DNA from: Oligoflexia bacterium
Lineage (GTDB): Bacteria > Bdellovibrionota > UBA1018 > CAIPTA01
Reading direction: 5' to 3'
Assembly (NCBI GenBank): GCA_903867855.1
Contig: CAIPTA010000149.1
Coordinates: 1 to 45,834, forward strand
Length of the DNA: 45,834 nt
The position numbers and the translations under genes are program-made. Below the pieces are notes generated by a model. The model did no database searches. It had not been told where the DNA came from and saw only the letters and a list, made by a program, of their open reading frames with translations. Positions 25,831 through 35,438 of the stretch are shown here, piece by piece; the first letter of the stretch is position 1; each line of letters starts with the position of its first letter.

Positions 25831-26973
25831 TTAATCTTGTAAAATATAGTAGTAGGGGTCTACGGGAATTCCATTCACGCGCACTTCATAATGTAGGTGC
25901 GGACCCGTTGATCTACCCACGTTTCCCACGGCACCCAAGCGATCGCCTCGCTTCACCTTCTGGCCCACATGCACATAAGAACGGGACACGTGGCCATACT
26001 GGGTTTGTAATCCATAGCCATGATCCACCGTGATTAAATTTCCATAGCCGGGGCGCGCGCCAGCATAGGTAACAATCCCTGCCGCGGGGGCATTGATCGG
26101 GCTACCAATATTGTTCGCGATATCTAAGCCTTCATGCATCGTGGAGTGACCTGTGAAGGGCGAATTTCTCACGCCGAAGCCGGAAGTATACCAGCCACTC
26201 GTGGGCTTCAGCGTTGGCATACTTTCCAAGTAATCATGTTGATCCACAAGCACAGAAGAGAGAGCTTGAATATCGAGCTCCACGCCTTGCGCATGCTGCA
26301 ACACAGAGCTGAAGGCTTGGTTTAACTTATCGAAATCTCGCTTCAAGGAATCAGACTCTCGCTCTTCATCTTCACGAATGAGATCGCTGATTTTTTTCTG
26401 CTGCTCGGTAAGGTCTTTGTGCTTAGATTCCTTTTCGGATTGCTCCGTGGCCACGCGCACCGCATCGGAAAAATTATTCGAGGCGAGGAGTTCACTTTTT
26501 CCAAGCTTTTCCAACCAGCGGGTGGGGAGGAGAGCGGGGTCGAGCGCTCCGCCCGAAGATCCAGGTTGAGGATTCTTTCCACCAGATTGATCGGAGTGAT
26601 CGTCCATCGGCATGCCTGGAATATCCGGCGCAATTTTCTTCTTTAAGTTCTCGGTGCTTTCGCCTGCTTGGTTCGTGATGATGCGAAGCTTGGTGGCGTA
26701 ACTCTGAATTCGCTCCAGAGTATCCTCTACGTTTTGCAGCTTGGTGGTATAACTCTGCATCTGTTGCTTTAACTCGCGATTCTCTGTTTGGAGGCGCTTA
26801 CTTTCCGCAATCTGCTGCATCACATTCACATAATCGTAAACCATGAAGGCCACAAAAAAGAGGGCAACAGAACCCAGTATCGTTGCGATACGTAGATAGA
26901 CAGCAGGCACAATAAATTTTTTCACCTGCTTGGTTTTTTCAGGAATCACCAAGAGGGTATAAAAATTATTCAA
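25831..26973 (-). CDS. M23 (LytM) peptidoglycan endopeptidase with coiled coil, TTG start
   Basis: A 380-residue inner-membrane-anchored peptidase. It has a cytoplasmic start (NNFYTLLVIPEKTKQVKKF), one membrane helix (about 31-48), a coiled coil (about 50-120), a Ser/Gly-rich linker and a LytM domain (about 255-375). Metal and catalytic residues are present: HEGLDIA, YGHVSR and HLHYEV, so it should be active against peptide cross-links rather than an EnvC-like pseudoenzyme. The start is TTG at 26973, supported by GAGGAG five bases upstream and by the family-like N-terminus. It probably cleaves peptidoglycan during growth or division. Confidence 0.88.
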   Translation of the reverse strand: MNNFYTLLVIPEKTKQVKKFIVPAVYLRIATILGSVALFFVAFMVYDYVNVMQQIAESKRLQTENRELKQQMQSYTTKLQNVEDTLERIQSYATKLRIITNQAGESTENLKKKIAPDIPGMPMDDHSDQSGGKNPQPGSSGGALDPALLPTRWLEKLGKSELLASNNFSDAVRVATEQSEKESKHKDLTEQQKKISDLIREDEERESDSLKRDFDKLNQAFSSVLQHAQGVELDIQALSSVLVDQHDYLESMPTLKPTSGWYTSGFGVRNSPFTGHSTMHEGLDIANNIGSPINAPAAGIVTYAGARPGYGNLITVDHGYGLQTQYGHVSRSYVHVGQKVKRGDRLGAVGNVGRSTGPHLHYEVRVNGIPVDPYYYILQD

Positions 26974-27034
26974 GCAAACTCCTCAAAGAAAACAGGAAAC
27001 TAGCCTCGTAGCGTAAGGCTAAATGAGAGGAGAG

Positions 27035-27781
27035 TCAATTCTTGTCGGCACGCGCAAGAACAACGGTTACGTTATCATCGCCACCGTTCGCGTTAGCTCT
27101 TTCGATTAATTTATTCACCGCAATATCTAGAGTGGCGGTATCCCACGCAAACTCATCGAGAATGCGCAAAATTTCTTCGTCTTCCACCATTCCGGAAAGC
27201 CCGTCGGAGCAGGCAAGGTAGATCTCTCCGGGATTCACTTCTTTTTGATACACATCCACAAGCACGCTGGATTCAAAACCTACAGAACGGGTGATCACAT
27301 TCCGCGATTTATCTTTACGCAGCTGCTCCCGTGTAATTAGTCCGGCGCGCAATTTCTCATTCACCAGCGAATGATCTTTCGTAAGCTGCCAAATTTCGCC
27401 TTTTTTTGCGATATAGACGCGGGAATCTCCCACATGACCCACCACGAGTTTGGTAGCTTGAAAAAGCATGGTGAGCACAGTGGTACCCATGCCGGAAAGG
27501 GTCTTATCCTGCTCTGCGCGAGAAAAAACGGCGGAATTCGCGCGGTGAATGGCCCCAATCACCAAATCCTGGGGTTCCAAGTTAGGGCCTGACTTCTTAT
27601 CGTTTAAAATAGATTGAATGATTGTTTCTACGGTGATGCGACTAGCAAACTCACCGCCAGCGTGTCCGCCCATGCCATCGGCCACGACAAAAAGGCCGTT
27701 AGCTGGCTCCATGAGGAAGGAATCTTGATTACCTTTTCGCTTGCGGCCAATATTGGTCGCCCCGGCGGATACAATCTTCAT
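27035..27781 (-). CDS. PP2C-type Ser/Thr protein phosphatase (Stp-like)
   Basis: A roughly 248-residue cytoplasmic phosphatase removing phosphate from Ser or Thr. Metal-binding aspartates are visible in GNQDSF, VADGMGGHAGGE, VGHVGDSRVY, ACSDGLSGMV and GGDDNVTVV, the usual set for bacterial PP2C, so it should be active. The start at ATG 27781 (MKIVSAGATNIGRKRKGNQD) fits the family; a longer frame to 27895 would overlap the kinase gene and adds an unlikely N-terminus. It is divergent from prkA, separated by 117 bases. A phosphatase facing a Ser kinase gene suggests opposing roles. Confidence 0.92.
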   Translation of the reverse strand: MKIVSAGATNIGRKRKGNQDSFLMEPANGLFVVADGMGGHAGGEFASRITVETIIQSILNDKKSGPNLEPQDLVIGAIHRANSAVFSRAEQDKTLSGMGTTVLTMLFQATKLVVGHVGDSRVYIAKKGEIWQLTKDHSLVNEKLRAGLITREQLRKDKSRNVITRSVGFESSVLVDVYQKEVNPGEIYLACSDGLSGMVEDEEILRILDEFAWDTATLDIAVNKLIERANANGGDDNVTVVLARADKN

Positions 27782-27827
27782 TTGTTTCAATAGGCTAACA
27801 AAGTGAGCGGAGGTGTCAACTAACTCT

Positions 27828-27856
27828 TTGACATCACTAGAATAGGGGATGATAAT
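27828..27856 (+). promoter_or_regulatory. Near-consensus sigma-70 promoter for the prkA operon
   Basis: TTGACA (27828-27833), a 17-base spacer and GATAAT (27851-27856) match the vegetative consensus at 11 of 12 positions. Transcription would begin near 27863, leaving a leader of about 36 bases before the prkA ATG. The PP2C promoter must lie on the other strand of the same 117-base gap. Confidence 0.75.
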
Positions 27857-27898
27857 TGAGCTAGGTATCGTTATATGCACCAAGGAAAGGGGCATCCC

Positions 27899-29965
27899 AT
27901 GAGCAAATCCACCGAAAATTTAATGGGCTTAGTGGCGTCTTTGCAGAATGCAAAGAATTTTCAGGATCTACACTGGGAAGGATCTTTCTCAGACTACCTA
28001 GATCTTGTGCGCAATAATCCGAACATCTCGCGCAACGCGTTTCAGCGCATGTACGATATGATCATGAGCTACGGCACATCTCAGTACACTGAGTATAAAA
28101 AAGAAGTCACGCACTATACCTTCTTCGAAGATCCAATTGAGAATGGGAAAGATGCGGTATTCGGCTTAGACGTACACTTGATGAAGCTCGTGAACTTCTT
28201 GCGTTCCGCCTCTCTCGGCTACGGCACGGAGAAACGCGTGCTCTTGTTGCATGGTCCAGTTGGATCGGCGAAATCCACGATTGCTCGTCTCCTCAAAAAA
28301 GGCGTGGAGCGCTATTCTTATACTCCAGAAGGCGCCCTTTATACCTTCAAGTTTGTGGATGATCCAAAGTTTGGCCTCGTTGGACAAACCGGCGAAATGA
28401 AATCACCGATGAATGAAGAGCCTTTGCTTTTGATTCCAGAGGCCACTCGCCAGCGCATCGAATCGGAAATCAATAAGGAAAAGAAGGGCACCTATAAGCT
28501 CAAAATTAAGGGTGAACTTTCTCCTCCCATGCGTTTTGTGTTTCGCGAGTTGATGACTCGCTACAAAGGCGACTGGATGAAGGTGATGGAGCACGTAAAA
28601 GTGACTCGCTTCGTGCTTTCCGAAAAAGACAGAATTGGTATCGGAACCTTCCAACCGAAAGACGAAAAAAACCAAGACTCCACCGAGCTCACTGGGGATA
28701 TCAACTATCGTAAGATTGCCGAGTATGGATCTGATTCCGACCCTCGCGCCTTCAACTTCGATGGGGAATTCCAGGTGGCAAACCGTGGCGTGATCGAATT
28801 CGTGGAAGTGCTGAAGCTAGATGTAGCTTTCCTTTACGATCTCCTTGGTGCTTCGCAAGAGCACGTGGTGAAGCCAAAGAAATTTGCGCAAACCTCGATT
28901 GATGAAGTGATCATTGGTCATACCAACGAGCCCGAATTCCGCAAACTTCAGAACAATGAGTTCATGGAAGCGCTTCGCGATCGTACCGTAAAGATCGATG
29001 TGCCTTACATCACAAACTTGAGCGCTGAAGTGCGCATTTACGAAAAAGATTTCGGCAAAGGCAAAGTGGAAGGCGTATTCATCGCGCCACACACGATTGA
29101 GATGGCTGCCATGTGGGCAATCCTCACCCGCTTGGAAGCGCCAAAGAAGAGCGATCTTTCTTTGCTTCAAAAGCTAAAACTCTATAACGGCAAAACTCTC
29201 TCCGGCTATACGGAAGACAACGTGAAGGAGCTCCGCAAGGAAGCCGTTCGCGAAGGTCTCGACGGAATTTCCGCTCGTTATATTCAAGATAAGATTTCCA
29301 ATACTCTAGTGAAGTATAGTCACCTCGGCTGCATTAACCCCTTCATGGTGTTCAATGAGCTCGAAAGCGGCTTACGCCATCATACCTTGATCGCTAGCGA
29401 AGAGCGTCGCCGGGAATACCGCGAAGTGCTCGCAGCCGTGAAGCAAGAGTATGAAGATATCATCAAGAACGAAGTGCAAAGAGCGATCTCCGCCGATGAA
29501 AGCGCGATCACCAATCTCTGCGCCAACTATATTGATAATATCAAGGCGTTTACGCAAAAAGAAAAACTGCGCAATCGCTATACGGGCCAACTCGAGCAAC
29601 CAGATGAGCGCTTGATGCGTTCGATCGAAGAGAAGATCGATGTGCCAGAATCCCGCAAGGATGATTTCCGCCGGGAGATCATGAACTATATTGGTGCGCT
29701 CGCAGTAGAAGGCAAAACCTTCGACTACAAAACCAATGAACGCTTGCACAGAGCCTTAGAACTCAAACTTTTTGAAGACCAAAAAGACTCTATCAAGCTC
29801 TCTTCGCTTGTCTCCAACGTGGTAGATAAGAACATGCAAGAGAAGATCGATGTGGTGAAAACCCGCCTCATCAAAGATTTCGGCTACGACGATATTTCGG
29901 CAACGGATATCTTGAACTACGTAGCATCGATCTTTGCTCGTGGGGATGCTAAAGAGCGCAACTAA
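27899..29965 (+). CDS. prkA: PrkA-family serine protein kinase
   Basis: A 688-residue protein with an AAA-like N-terminal domain (Walker [10 protein letters not shown] at 119-127) and the PrkA C-terminal domain. PrkA proteins phosphorylate on Ser and act in starvation or sporulation signalling; in E. coli YeaG works with YeaH. The ATG at 27899 follows AAAGGGG; an upstream ATG (27875) is also in frame but poorly placed. Downstream are yeaH and spoVR, the classic three-gene set, with one extra gene inserted between prkA and yeaH. Led by a strong promoter. Confidence 0.95.
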   Translation: MSKSTENLMGLVASLQNAKNFQDLHWEGSFSDYLDLVRNNPNISRNAFQRMYDMIMSYGTSQYTEYKKEVTHYTFFEDPIENGKDAVFGLDVHLMKLVNFLRSASLGYGTEKRVLLLHGPVGSAKSTIARLLKKGVERYSYTPEGALYTFKFVDDPKFGLVGQTGEMKSPMNEEPLLLIPEATRQRIESEINKEKKGTYKLKIKGELSPPMRFVFRELMTRYKGDWMKVMEHVKVTRFVLSEKDRIGIGTFQPKDEKNQDSTELTGDINYRKIAEYGSDSDPRAFNFDGEFQVANRGVIEFVEVLKLDVAFLYDLLGASQEHVVKPKKFAQTSIDEVIIGHTNEPEFRKLQNNEFMEALRDRTVKIDVPYITNLSAEVRIYEKDFGKGKVEGVFIAPHTIEMAAMWAILTRLEAPKKSDLSLLQKLKLYNGKTLSGYTEDNVKELRKEAVREGLDGISARYIQDKISNTLVKYSHLGCINPFMVFNELESGLRHHTLIASEERRREYREVLAAVKQEYEDIIKNEVQRAISADESAITNLCANYIDNIKAFTQKEKLRNRYTGQLEQPDERLMRSIEEKIDVPESRKDDFRREIMNYIGALAVEGKTFDYKTNERLHRALELKLFEDQKDSIKLSSLVSNVVDKNMQEKIDVVKTRLIKDFGYDDISATDILNYVASIFARGDAKERN

Positions 29966-29977
29966 AAAGGAGTTTCG

Positions 29978-30394
29978 ATGAAAAATGGCAGCGTATTACT
30001 GACAACATTCATCACTTTCTTTTCCGTGAGCGCATTGGCAGAAAACTCTGGTAGATCGCTTCCCCGCGGAGAAAATATTCCTCTCATCGTGGAAGCGGTA
30101 TATGAAGCGCCACAAGGTGAAGTACAAATCTTGAAGACGCAAGAAGGCAACTTCACCGCTTGGCTCCGCACGGAGCAAGGCGCTCTACTCCCATACCGAC
30201 AAATGAATGGATCCTCCGCCTGCGAAGCATGGCTTGGAAAGGGCGCAAATAGCCGCACACCAAAAGGTGGTTGCGAGTTTGTGTTTCTCTCCGATTCCAA
30301 TGAGCCAGTTCGTGTACGGACTGGAGAGCTCAAAGAATCCTCCTTGTTTGACCTTGGGCATCCCGGGAAACGAGGCTTAAATGTCACTCTTTAA
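29978..30394 (+). CDS. Small exported protein inside the prkA-yeaH-spoVR operon
   Basis: A 138-residue protein with a signal peptide (cleavage after ALA, residue 21) and a near-perfect ribosome-binding site (AAAAGGAG, five bases before ATG). The mature part has two cysteines (82 and 99) that could form one disulfide and is rich in beta-type sequence. It starts 12 bases after prkA and overlaps yeaH by 14 bases, so it is translated as part of the operon. PrkA, YeaH and SpoVR are cytoplasmic, so an exported partner is unexpected. I do not recognise the family; a role linking the envelope to this signalling set is inferred only from position. Confidence 0.75.
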   Translation: MKNGSVLLTTFITFFSVSALAENSGRSLPRGENIPLIVEAVYEAPQGEVQILKTQEGNFTAWLRTEQGALLPYRQMNGSSACEAWLGKGANSRTPKGGCEFVFLSDSNEPVRVRTGELKESSLFDLGHPGKRGLNVTL

Positions 30395-31499
30395 TATCCA
30401 GCGTGATCACGCGCGTTTCAAAAATATCATCAAGGGCCGCATCAAGCAGGACTTGAAAAAATATATTTCCAATGGCGATATGATCGTGCGCAAAGGGAAA
30501 GATACAGTTTCCATTCCTATGCCGCAGATTGATATCCCGCGCTTCAAGTTTGGCAGCGGCGAAGGTGGAGTGGGGCAAGGCCAAGGCGAACCAGGCGATG
30601 AAGTGGGCCAAGGCGATCCCCAGGATGGTCCGGGCCAAGGCGGCGAAGCTGGGGACCAAGAGGGAAAACATTCTCTCGAAGTAGATTTAACGCTTGCAGA
30701 ACTTGCGGAAATTTTGGCAGACGAACTCGAACTTCCCCGCATTGAGCCGAAGGGCAAAGAGATTTTAGAAAAAGAAAAAGATGTGTATACGGGAATCGCG
30801 CATCAAGGGCCGAATTCTCTTAGAAACTTCAAGCGTTCCTTTCAACAAGCACTGAAACGTCAAATCGCCACGGGCACCTACGATCCCGAAAATCCGATCA
30901 TTGTGCCGATCAAGCGCGATCTTCGTTTCCGTTCTTGGAAAACCACCCAGGAAACCGATGCCAATGCCGTGATCATTTATATGATGGACGTTTCCGGTTC
31001 CATGGGTGATGAGCAAAAAGAAATCGTGCGCACGGAAAGTTTTTGGATCGATACGTGGCTGCGCTCCCAATATAAGGGCATCGAAACTCGCTATATTATC
31101 CACGATACAGTGGCTCGCGAAGTAGACGATAAAACCTTTTTCTCCACCCGCGAGAGCGGCGGCACACTCATCTCCAGCGCCTACAAGCTGTGTATGAAGC
31201 TAATCGAAACTGAATATCCACCGGAGCAATGGAATATCTATCCCTTCCATTTTTCCGATGGCGATAACTGGAGCGGCGAAGATACCAAGCTTTGCTTTGA
31301 TATTTTGCAGACGCAACTTTTTCCCCGCATCAATCAATTTTCTTACGGACAAGTAGAAAGTCGTTATGGTTCGGGGCAATTTTTGAAAGACTTGCAGGAA
31401 CACTTTCACGGTGGCAGCGATAAGCTTGCGCTTTCCAAAATTGAAAGCAAAGAAGGCATCATGAAGTCGATCAAAGATCTACTAGGGAAGGGCCGATGA
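30381..31499 (+). CDS. yeaH: YeaH/DUF444 protein with von Willebrand A-type domain
   Basis: A 372-residue cytoplasmic protein that partners with PrkA/YeaG in stress and stationary-phase response. The basic N-terminus is followed by a Gly/Gln/Glu-rich flexible linker (about 58-96) with repeated GQG units. The vWA domain has the metal site DVSGSMG (203-209), with SGGT and HFSDGDNW further on. It overlaps the upstream exported-protein gene by 14 bases and the spoVR gene by four (ATGA). Confidence 0.93.
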   Translation: MSLFNIQRDHARFKNIIKGRIKQDLKKYISNGDMIVRKGKDTVSIPMPQIDIPRFKFGSGEGGVGQGQGEPGDEVGQGDPQDGPGQGGEAGDQEGKHSLEVDLTLAELAEILADELELPRIEPKGKEILEKEKDVYTGIAHQGPNSLRNFKRSFQQALKRQIATGTYDPENPIIVPIKRDLRFRSWKTTQETDANAVIIYMMDVSGSMGDEQKEIVRTESFWIDTWLRSQYKGIETRYIIHDTVAREVDDKTFFSTRESGGTLISSAYKLCMKLIETEYPPEQWNIYPFHFSDGDNWSGEDTKLCFDILQTQLFPRINQFSYGQVESRYGSGQFLKDLQEHFHGGSDKLALSKIESKEGIMKSIKDLLGKGR

Positions 31500-32980
31500 G
31501 TATTCACGATCTACCCAAAGATTTACGCGATCTCCAAACGCGAGTGAAGGCAGAAGCCGAAAAATGCGGCCTCGATTGCTTCGAGGTAGTTTTCGAGATG
31601 CTGGATTACGATCAAATTAACCAAGTGGCTGCCGGCAGCGGCTTCCCCAAGCGCTATCCACACTGGCGCTTCGGCATGGCCTATGATCAGCTTTCTAAGG
31701 GCTATGAATGGGGCATGCAAAAGATCTATGAGATGGTGATCAATACGGATCCTTGCTATGCGTATTTGCTCAATTCCAATCCTTATATCGATCAAAAGCT
31801 TGTGATGGCCCACGTTTACGGCCACTGCGATTTTTTCAAAAATAACTATTGGTTCTCGAAAACCAACCGCAAGATGATGGATCAAATGGCGAATCATGCT
31901 GTACGCGTGCGTCGCTATATGGATATTCACGGCGAAGAAGCGGTGGAGACTTTCATCGATAAGTGCCTCTCTATCGAAGATTTGATTGATCCATTTCTTC
32001 CATTCCAGCAACCGAAAGAGCCAGAGCAGAAGCCGAAAGAAGACGAAAACGAACTCGCGAAATTCCGCACGCCTCGCCAGTATATGGATTCCTTCATGAA
32101 CCCGAAGGCCTTCTTAGATCAGCAGCGTGCTGACCTCAATGCGAAGAAGAAGGAAACGAAGTTCACGATTCCTGCGCAGCCGGAGCGGGATATCCTAAAA
32201 TTCTTGATGGAGTTTGCGCCGTTGGAAGACTGGCAAGCCGATGTGCTCTCCATGGTGCGGGAAGAGGCCTACTATTTTCTTCCTCAGCGTGGCACGAAGA
32301 TCATGAACGAAGGCTGGGCTAGCTACTGGCACTCGAAGCTACTCACAAACGGTTTGCTCGACGCTTCCGAGTTGATTGACTTCGCCGATCGACATGCGGG
32401 CGTGATGGTAACGAAGCCAGGCGGCATGAATCCTTACAAACTCGGTATAGAACTCTATCGTCATATCGAAGAACGCTGGAATAAGGGCAAGTTCGGCAAG
32501 GACTACGACGAATGCGACAATATGGTGACCAAGAAGAATTGGGATAAGAAGCTCAACCTTGGCCGCCAGAAAATTTTTGACGTGAGAAAATCTCATAATG
32601 ATATCACTTTCATTGATGAATTCTTCACCGAAGAATTCTGCGAAGAGCAAAAGCTCTATACCTATGAAATGAACCCACGAACCAAGCGCTATGAAATCAA
32701 AACGCGCGACTGGAAAGAAGTGAAAGAGAAGATGCTCGCCATGCTCACCAATGCTGGCCAGCCGCTGATTAGGGTAGTGGATGGAAACCATAAAAACCGC
32801 GCCGAGATGCTGCTTCGTCATGAGCACCAAGGCCAGGATCTAGATTTGAACTATGCGAAGGCAACTCTCGCGAATCTCTCTGCGATTTGGGGACGTCCCA
32901 CCCATATCGAAACCACTCATGAAGGGGTGCGCAAGGTGTATGGCTTTGTGAATGGGGAATTCAGCGAGGATAAGTCCTAG
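31496..32980 (+). CDS. spoVR: SpoVR family protein
   Basis: A 494-residue SpoVR/YcgB protein, conserved with PrkA and YeaH. Family signatures include [48 protein letters not shown] and, later, [20 protein letters not shown]. In spore formers it affects the cortex; in Gram-negatives its role is less clear but linked to the PrkA stress pathway. It starts within yeaH (ATGA overlap). Its stop codon overlaps the stop of the convergent gene in a shared CTAG. Confidence 0.95.
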   Translation: MSIHDLPKDLRDLQTRVKAEAEKCGLDCFEVVFEMLDYDQINQVAAGSGFPKRYPHWRFGMAYDQLSKGYEWGMQKIYEMVINTDPCYAYLLNSNPYIDQKLVMAHVYGHCDFFKNNYWFSKTNRKMMDQMANHAVRVRRYMDIHGEEAVETFIDKCLSIEDLIDPFLPFQQPKEPEQKPKEDENELAKFRTPRQYMDSFMNPKAFLDQQRADLNAKKKETKFTIPAQPERDILKFLMEFAPLEDWQADVLSMVREEAYYFLPQRGTKIMNEGWASYWHSKLLTNGLLDASELIDFADRHAGVMVTKPGGMNPYKLGIELYRHIEERWNKGKFGKDYDECDNMVTKKNWDKKLNLGRQKIFDVRKSHNDITFIDEFFTEEFCEEQKLYTYEMNPRTKRYEIKTRDWKEVKEKMLAMLTNAGQPLIRVVDGNHKNRAEMLLRHEHQGQDLDLNYAKATLANLSAIWGRPTHIETTHEGVRKVYGFVNGEFSEDKS

Positions 32981-33867
32981 GGCTCTTTCTCCAACTGTTT
33001 TCTTACCCAATCTCGATAGGCAGTGAACTGCAAGCGGTTGGCGGCACCAATCAAGGTTCGTGCTGAAAATTCGGCTGGCACCAGGATCACCTGCGTGATC
33101 ACTTTTTGCTTCACTAAGTTTTCGATTACGGTTTTCATCCAAGGAAATGTCTTGAGATAGAGCGGGTCGAGAATGAGCACATTGCGAACAGTGGAAACTC
33201 CCACATTAAACACTAAGTAAGTACCGAGCAGTTTCGCCAACTCCTGCGGAGGGGGCACTTGATATTGATCGCCTTCTTTTCTAGCGTGATCGAACTCATC
33301 GGCTACGAGTCCTGTTGTGCTCGCGCCCGCAATCCAAAGGGCGTAGCGTTTTGATGATTTACCAAAGTTTTTTATGTGCCCATGCAAGCCTAAGGCTTGG
33401 TTCGTGTCTGTTTCATCGGTGGAGAGTTGATTTCGGCAGGCCACTTCAGAAAATACGGGGGCCCAGGCGATAGTATTCATCAAAAAGAAAATGGGGAAAT
33501 CTTTTTGGTCGTCACCGAGGTGATCGGCATGGCTAGCGGCATAGGTGCCCGCAATCATCGCCGTACTCACGGCCATATTGTAGAGTAGGCTAGATTGCGC
33601 CGCAGGATTCTTCACCAAACAAGTGCTTTCCCAAAATTTTTTCGGAAATTTCATCTCAAGCTTTTTCTGGATGCAGGCCACATCCGTTCCGCATTTTTTC
33701 GCGGCGGAGCTTGCCTCTTCTTGGATAGCATCCATACTGCTTTCAATATTTATTTCCGGATGGGCAATTTCGGCAAAACTATGCGGACACTCTTCTGCTT
33801 GCACCATAGGGATGGATAACAGCAGAGCCGCGAACGCTATCCATTTTTTAAAGAGGCGCAATACCAT
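32977..33867 (-). CDS. Exported or membrane-associated protein, unknown function
   Basis: A 296-residue protein with a signal peptide (MVLRLFKKWIAFAALLLSIPMVQA). After cleavage the N-terminal part has cysteines that may pair, and the middle carries hydrophobic stretches (SLLYNMAVSTAMIAGTYAA, FFLMNTIAWAPVFSEVA, YLVFNVGVSTVRNVLIL) that could be membrane helices. It ends in a basic helix. No family recognised. It converges with spoVR, sharing four bases at the ends. Its own promoter must lie in 33868-34093. Confidence 0.65.
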   Translation of the reverse strand: MVLRLFKKWIAFAALLLSIPMVQAEECPHSFAEIAHPEINIESSMDAIQEEASSAAKKCGTDVACIQKKLEMKFPKKFWESTCLVKNPAAQSSLLYNMAVSTAMIAGTYAASHADHLGDDQKDFPIFFLMNTIAWAPVFSEVACRNQLSTDETDTNQALGLHGHIKNFGKSSKRYALWIAGASTTGLVADEFDHARKEGDQYQVPPPQELAKLLGTYLVFNVGVSTVRNVLILDPLYLKTFPWMKTVIENLVKQKVITQVILVPAEFSARTLIGAANRLQFTAYRDWVRKQLEKEP

Positions 33868-33960
33868 AGCGACTTTTCGGTAAAGCGTAAGAAAACACTG
33901 AGTTTTTCAAGGCTGGGCACTAAAAGACTTGGATGAAGAATTTACCTGTTATCGTGAAAA

Positions 33961-34060
33961 AAGGTAGGTCGAGGCGCAGGAAAAAGTGCAGAGCGGAGGC
34001 GGCTGACGACGCCCGACCAAAGCGGCCGTAAGAGGCCGCTGCGGGAGGAAGGAGGAAGCC
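33961..34060. other. GC-rich intergenic element with a 7-bp hairpin
   Basis: Between two minus-strand genes, this stretch is clearly richer in G and C than its flanks and holds a perfect inverted repeat AGCGGCC-GTAAGA-GGCCGCT (34021-34040). The plus strand is strongly purine-biased nearby (GCGGGAGGAAGGAGGAAG). No T-tract follows on either strand, so it is not a standard terminator, though on the minus strand it lies just downstream of an outer-membrane protein gene. It could be a dispersed repeat or structured RNA. No protein-coding gene is visible here. Confidence 0.45.
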
Positions 34061-34093
34061 AACGAACGATATGCGCTTTTTACAAGCCGAGTT

Positions 34094-34846
34094 TTAGAAG
34101 TAGAAGGTGATGTCGGTGGTGAGGCTATACATATAACCCGTAGTATCTGGAATCCCAGACTGTCCATAAGTTCCGTTATCTCGATCTTTAAAGAAGATAT
34201 CGTGGATACGACCCTCCAAGCTAATGCTCGTTTTTCTCGGCACAATCGCAAACTCCAGCCCCGCGCCAATCGAAGCGGCAAAGGCCGTATCGCTCGTTGA
34301 GCCATTGAAGGTTTGGTAGGTCTGGGTGCGGAAGGTCTGCGCAATTCCACCAATGATATAGGGATTTACGGTGGTAATGGCAGCGCTATAGTCACGAGTG
34401 CTAAAATAGTACTTTAAGTCGGCATTCACACTGAGCAGATTCACCTCTACTAAGCCCGCAGGAGCCGCATTGAAGGCATGGCTAGCATTACTAAATCCGA
34501 TTTGACCCGCGAGGCGAAAGTCGAAAAAATAGATCAAGTTAAAGTAGAGCACAGGGATCGCGGTATTATAGAGCTTCCCGATATTTCCCGTGAATTGATG
34601 GAGGCCAGTGCCGAGCTGAACAGCGAAGAAGCGACCGAAATACATGAAGCGCTCATCTTCATCAACATCGTACTCATCCTGAAAGGGCACATAGTCTGAA
34701 AATGGGTTCGCGAGTTCTGTGTTGCCAGCGCTAGTTGGTGTAGTGGCATCTTCGGCATAGGCTCGAGGAATCAGGCTGTGCTGAAGGGCAATCCCGAGAC
34801 AAAAACAAAATAGAATTTTTTTCCAGCTGAGCAAATTGTTCCCCAC
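34094..34846 (-). CDS. Outer-membrane beta-barrel protein
   Basis: A 250-residue protein with a signal peptide ending near residue 31 (PRAYA) and a short acidic stretch (EYDVDEDERF). The rest alternates amphipathic strands and polar turns, ending in TDITFYF with the terminal Phe expected for BAM substrates. It resembles small outer-membrane barrel families (OmpW/OmpA-like size) but I cannot assign one. It is 30 bases downstream of a second barrel gene, likely co-transcribed. Confidence 0.75.
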   Translation of the reverse strand: MGNNLLSWKKILFCFCLGIALQHSLIPRAYAEDATTPTSAGNTELANPFSDYVPFQDEYDVDEDERFMYFGRFFAVQLGTGLHQFTGNIGKLYNTAIPVLYFNLIYFFDFRLAGQIGFSNASHAFNAAPAGLVEVNLLSVNADLKYYFSTRDYSAAITTVNPYIIGGIAQTFRTQTYQTFNGSTSDTAFAASIGAGLEFAIVPRKTSISLEGRIHDIFFKDRDNGTYGQSGIPDTTGYMYSLTTDITFYF

Positions 34847-34876
34847 CGTTTTATTGTAAGCAGATTATTCAGCTTG

Positions 34877-35377
34877 TCAAAAATAAAAGTGCATTCCAGC
34901 GGTGAGGAAAGAATCGCCAGTGGTGCGAACCGCGAAAGAGCCCGTGGTGCTATCGCCACGAACGCCCGCCTCAAAACTAAATCCGAGGCTAGGTAATTGA
35001 GCAAAGAAAAATTCACTGCCGAGAAAAAGGCTAAACTGAGTTTTACTTCCGGCATGAGAAACATAGGCCACGCCACCGCCGCCGTAGAACACCAAGTTGC
35101 TCTCTAAAAATAGAGTGCGGTAAAGTTTCGCACCAAGACCCATGCGCGAATCGGCAGAGCGAGAATCGAAGCCGAGACCGATCGAAGTGGCAAAAAACTT
35201 GCTGAGATAGTATTTCGCATCCAGTGCCGGAATGGTTCCATCCGCACTAACCGCAATTTGGTTCGTGAAGCCTAAACCAAGGCGCCCCGTGAGATTCTTT
35301 TCTTCCACCCCGGCGAAGGCAGAAGAGGAGAGGAGCAAAAATAAAAAAACAGTAGACGCGTTGCAAAATTTTTTCAT
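34877..35377 (-). CDS. Small outer-membrane beta-barrel protein
   Basis: A 166-residue protein with signal peptide (residues 1-22, ending SSAFA) and eight or so predicted amphipathic strands, size and pattern like an eight-stranded barrel. It ends in GMHFYF, a typical outer-membrane C-terminus. It is the first gene of a two-barrel unit and is divergent from the yfgM-bamB operon with a 61-base gap. Function unknown. Confidence 0.75.
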   Translation of the reverse strand: MKKFCNASTVFLFLLLSSSAFAGVEEKNLTGRLGLGFTNQIAVSADGTIPALDAKYYLSKFFATSIGLGFDSRSADSRMGLGAKLYRTLFLESNLVFYGGGGVAYVSHAGSKTQFSLFLGSEFFFAQLPSLGFSFEAGVRGDSTTGSFAVRTTGDSFLTAGMHFYF

Positions 35378-35400
35378 CTTGTTTGAAGTATAGGAGATTC

Positions 35401-35430
35401 TTTACTATTCGGCAAATCTAAAGGTATAAA
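35401..35430 (+). promoter_or_regulatory. Possible promoter very close to the yfgM-like start
   Basis: TTTACT (35401-35406) and TATAAA (35425-35430) are 18 bases apart, matching the -35 at 4 of 6 and the -10 at 5 of 6 positions. Transcription would begin near 35437, two bases before the ATG at 35439, which would make the message essentially leaderless. An upstream promoter is the alternative. Confidence 0.35.
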
Positions 35431-35438
35431 ACAAAGGT

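Noticed and set aside
27782-27895. N-terminal extension of the PP2C gene into the kinase control region
   Set aside because: It would overlap the prkA promoter and start, and the phosphatase fold begins naturally at the ATG at 27781.
30555-30665. Repetitive Gly/Gln-coding DNA in yeaH
   Set aside because: This is the usual flexible linker of YeaH proteins, not a separate DNA repeat.
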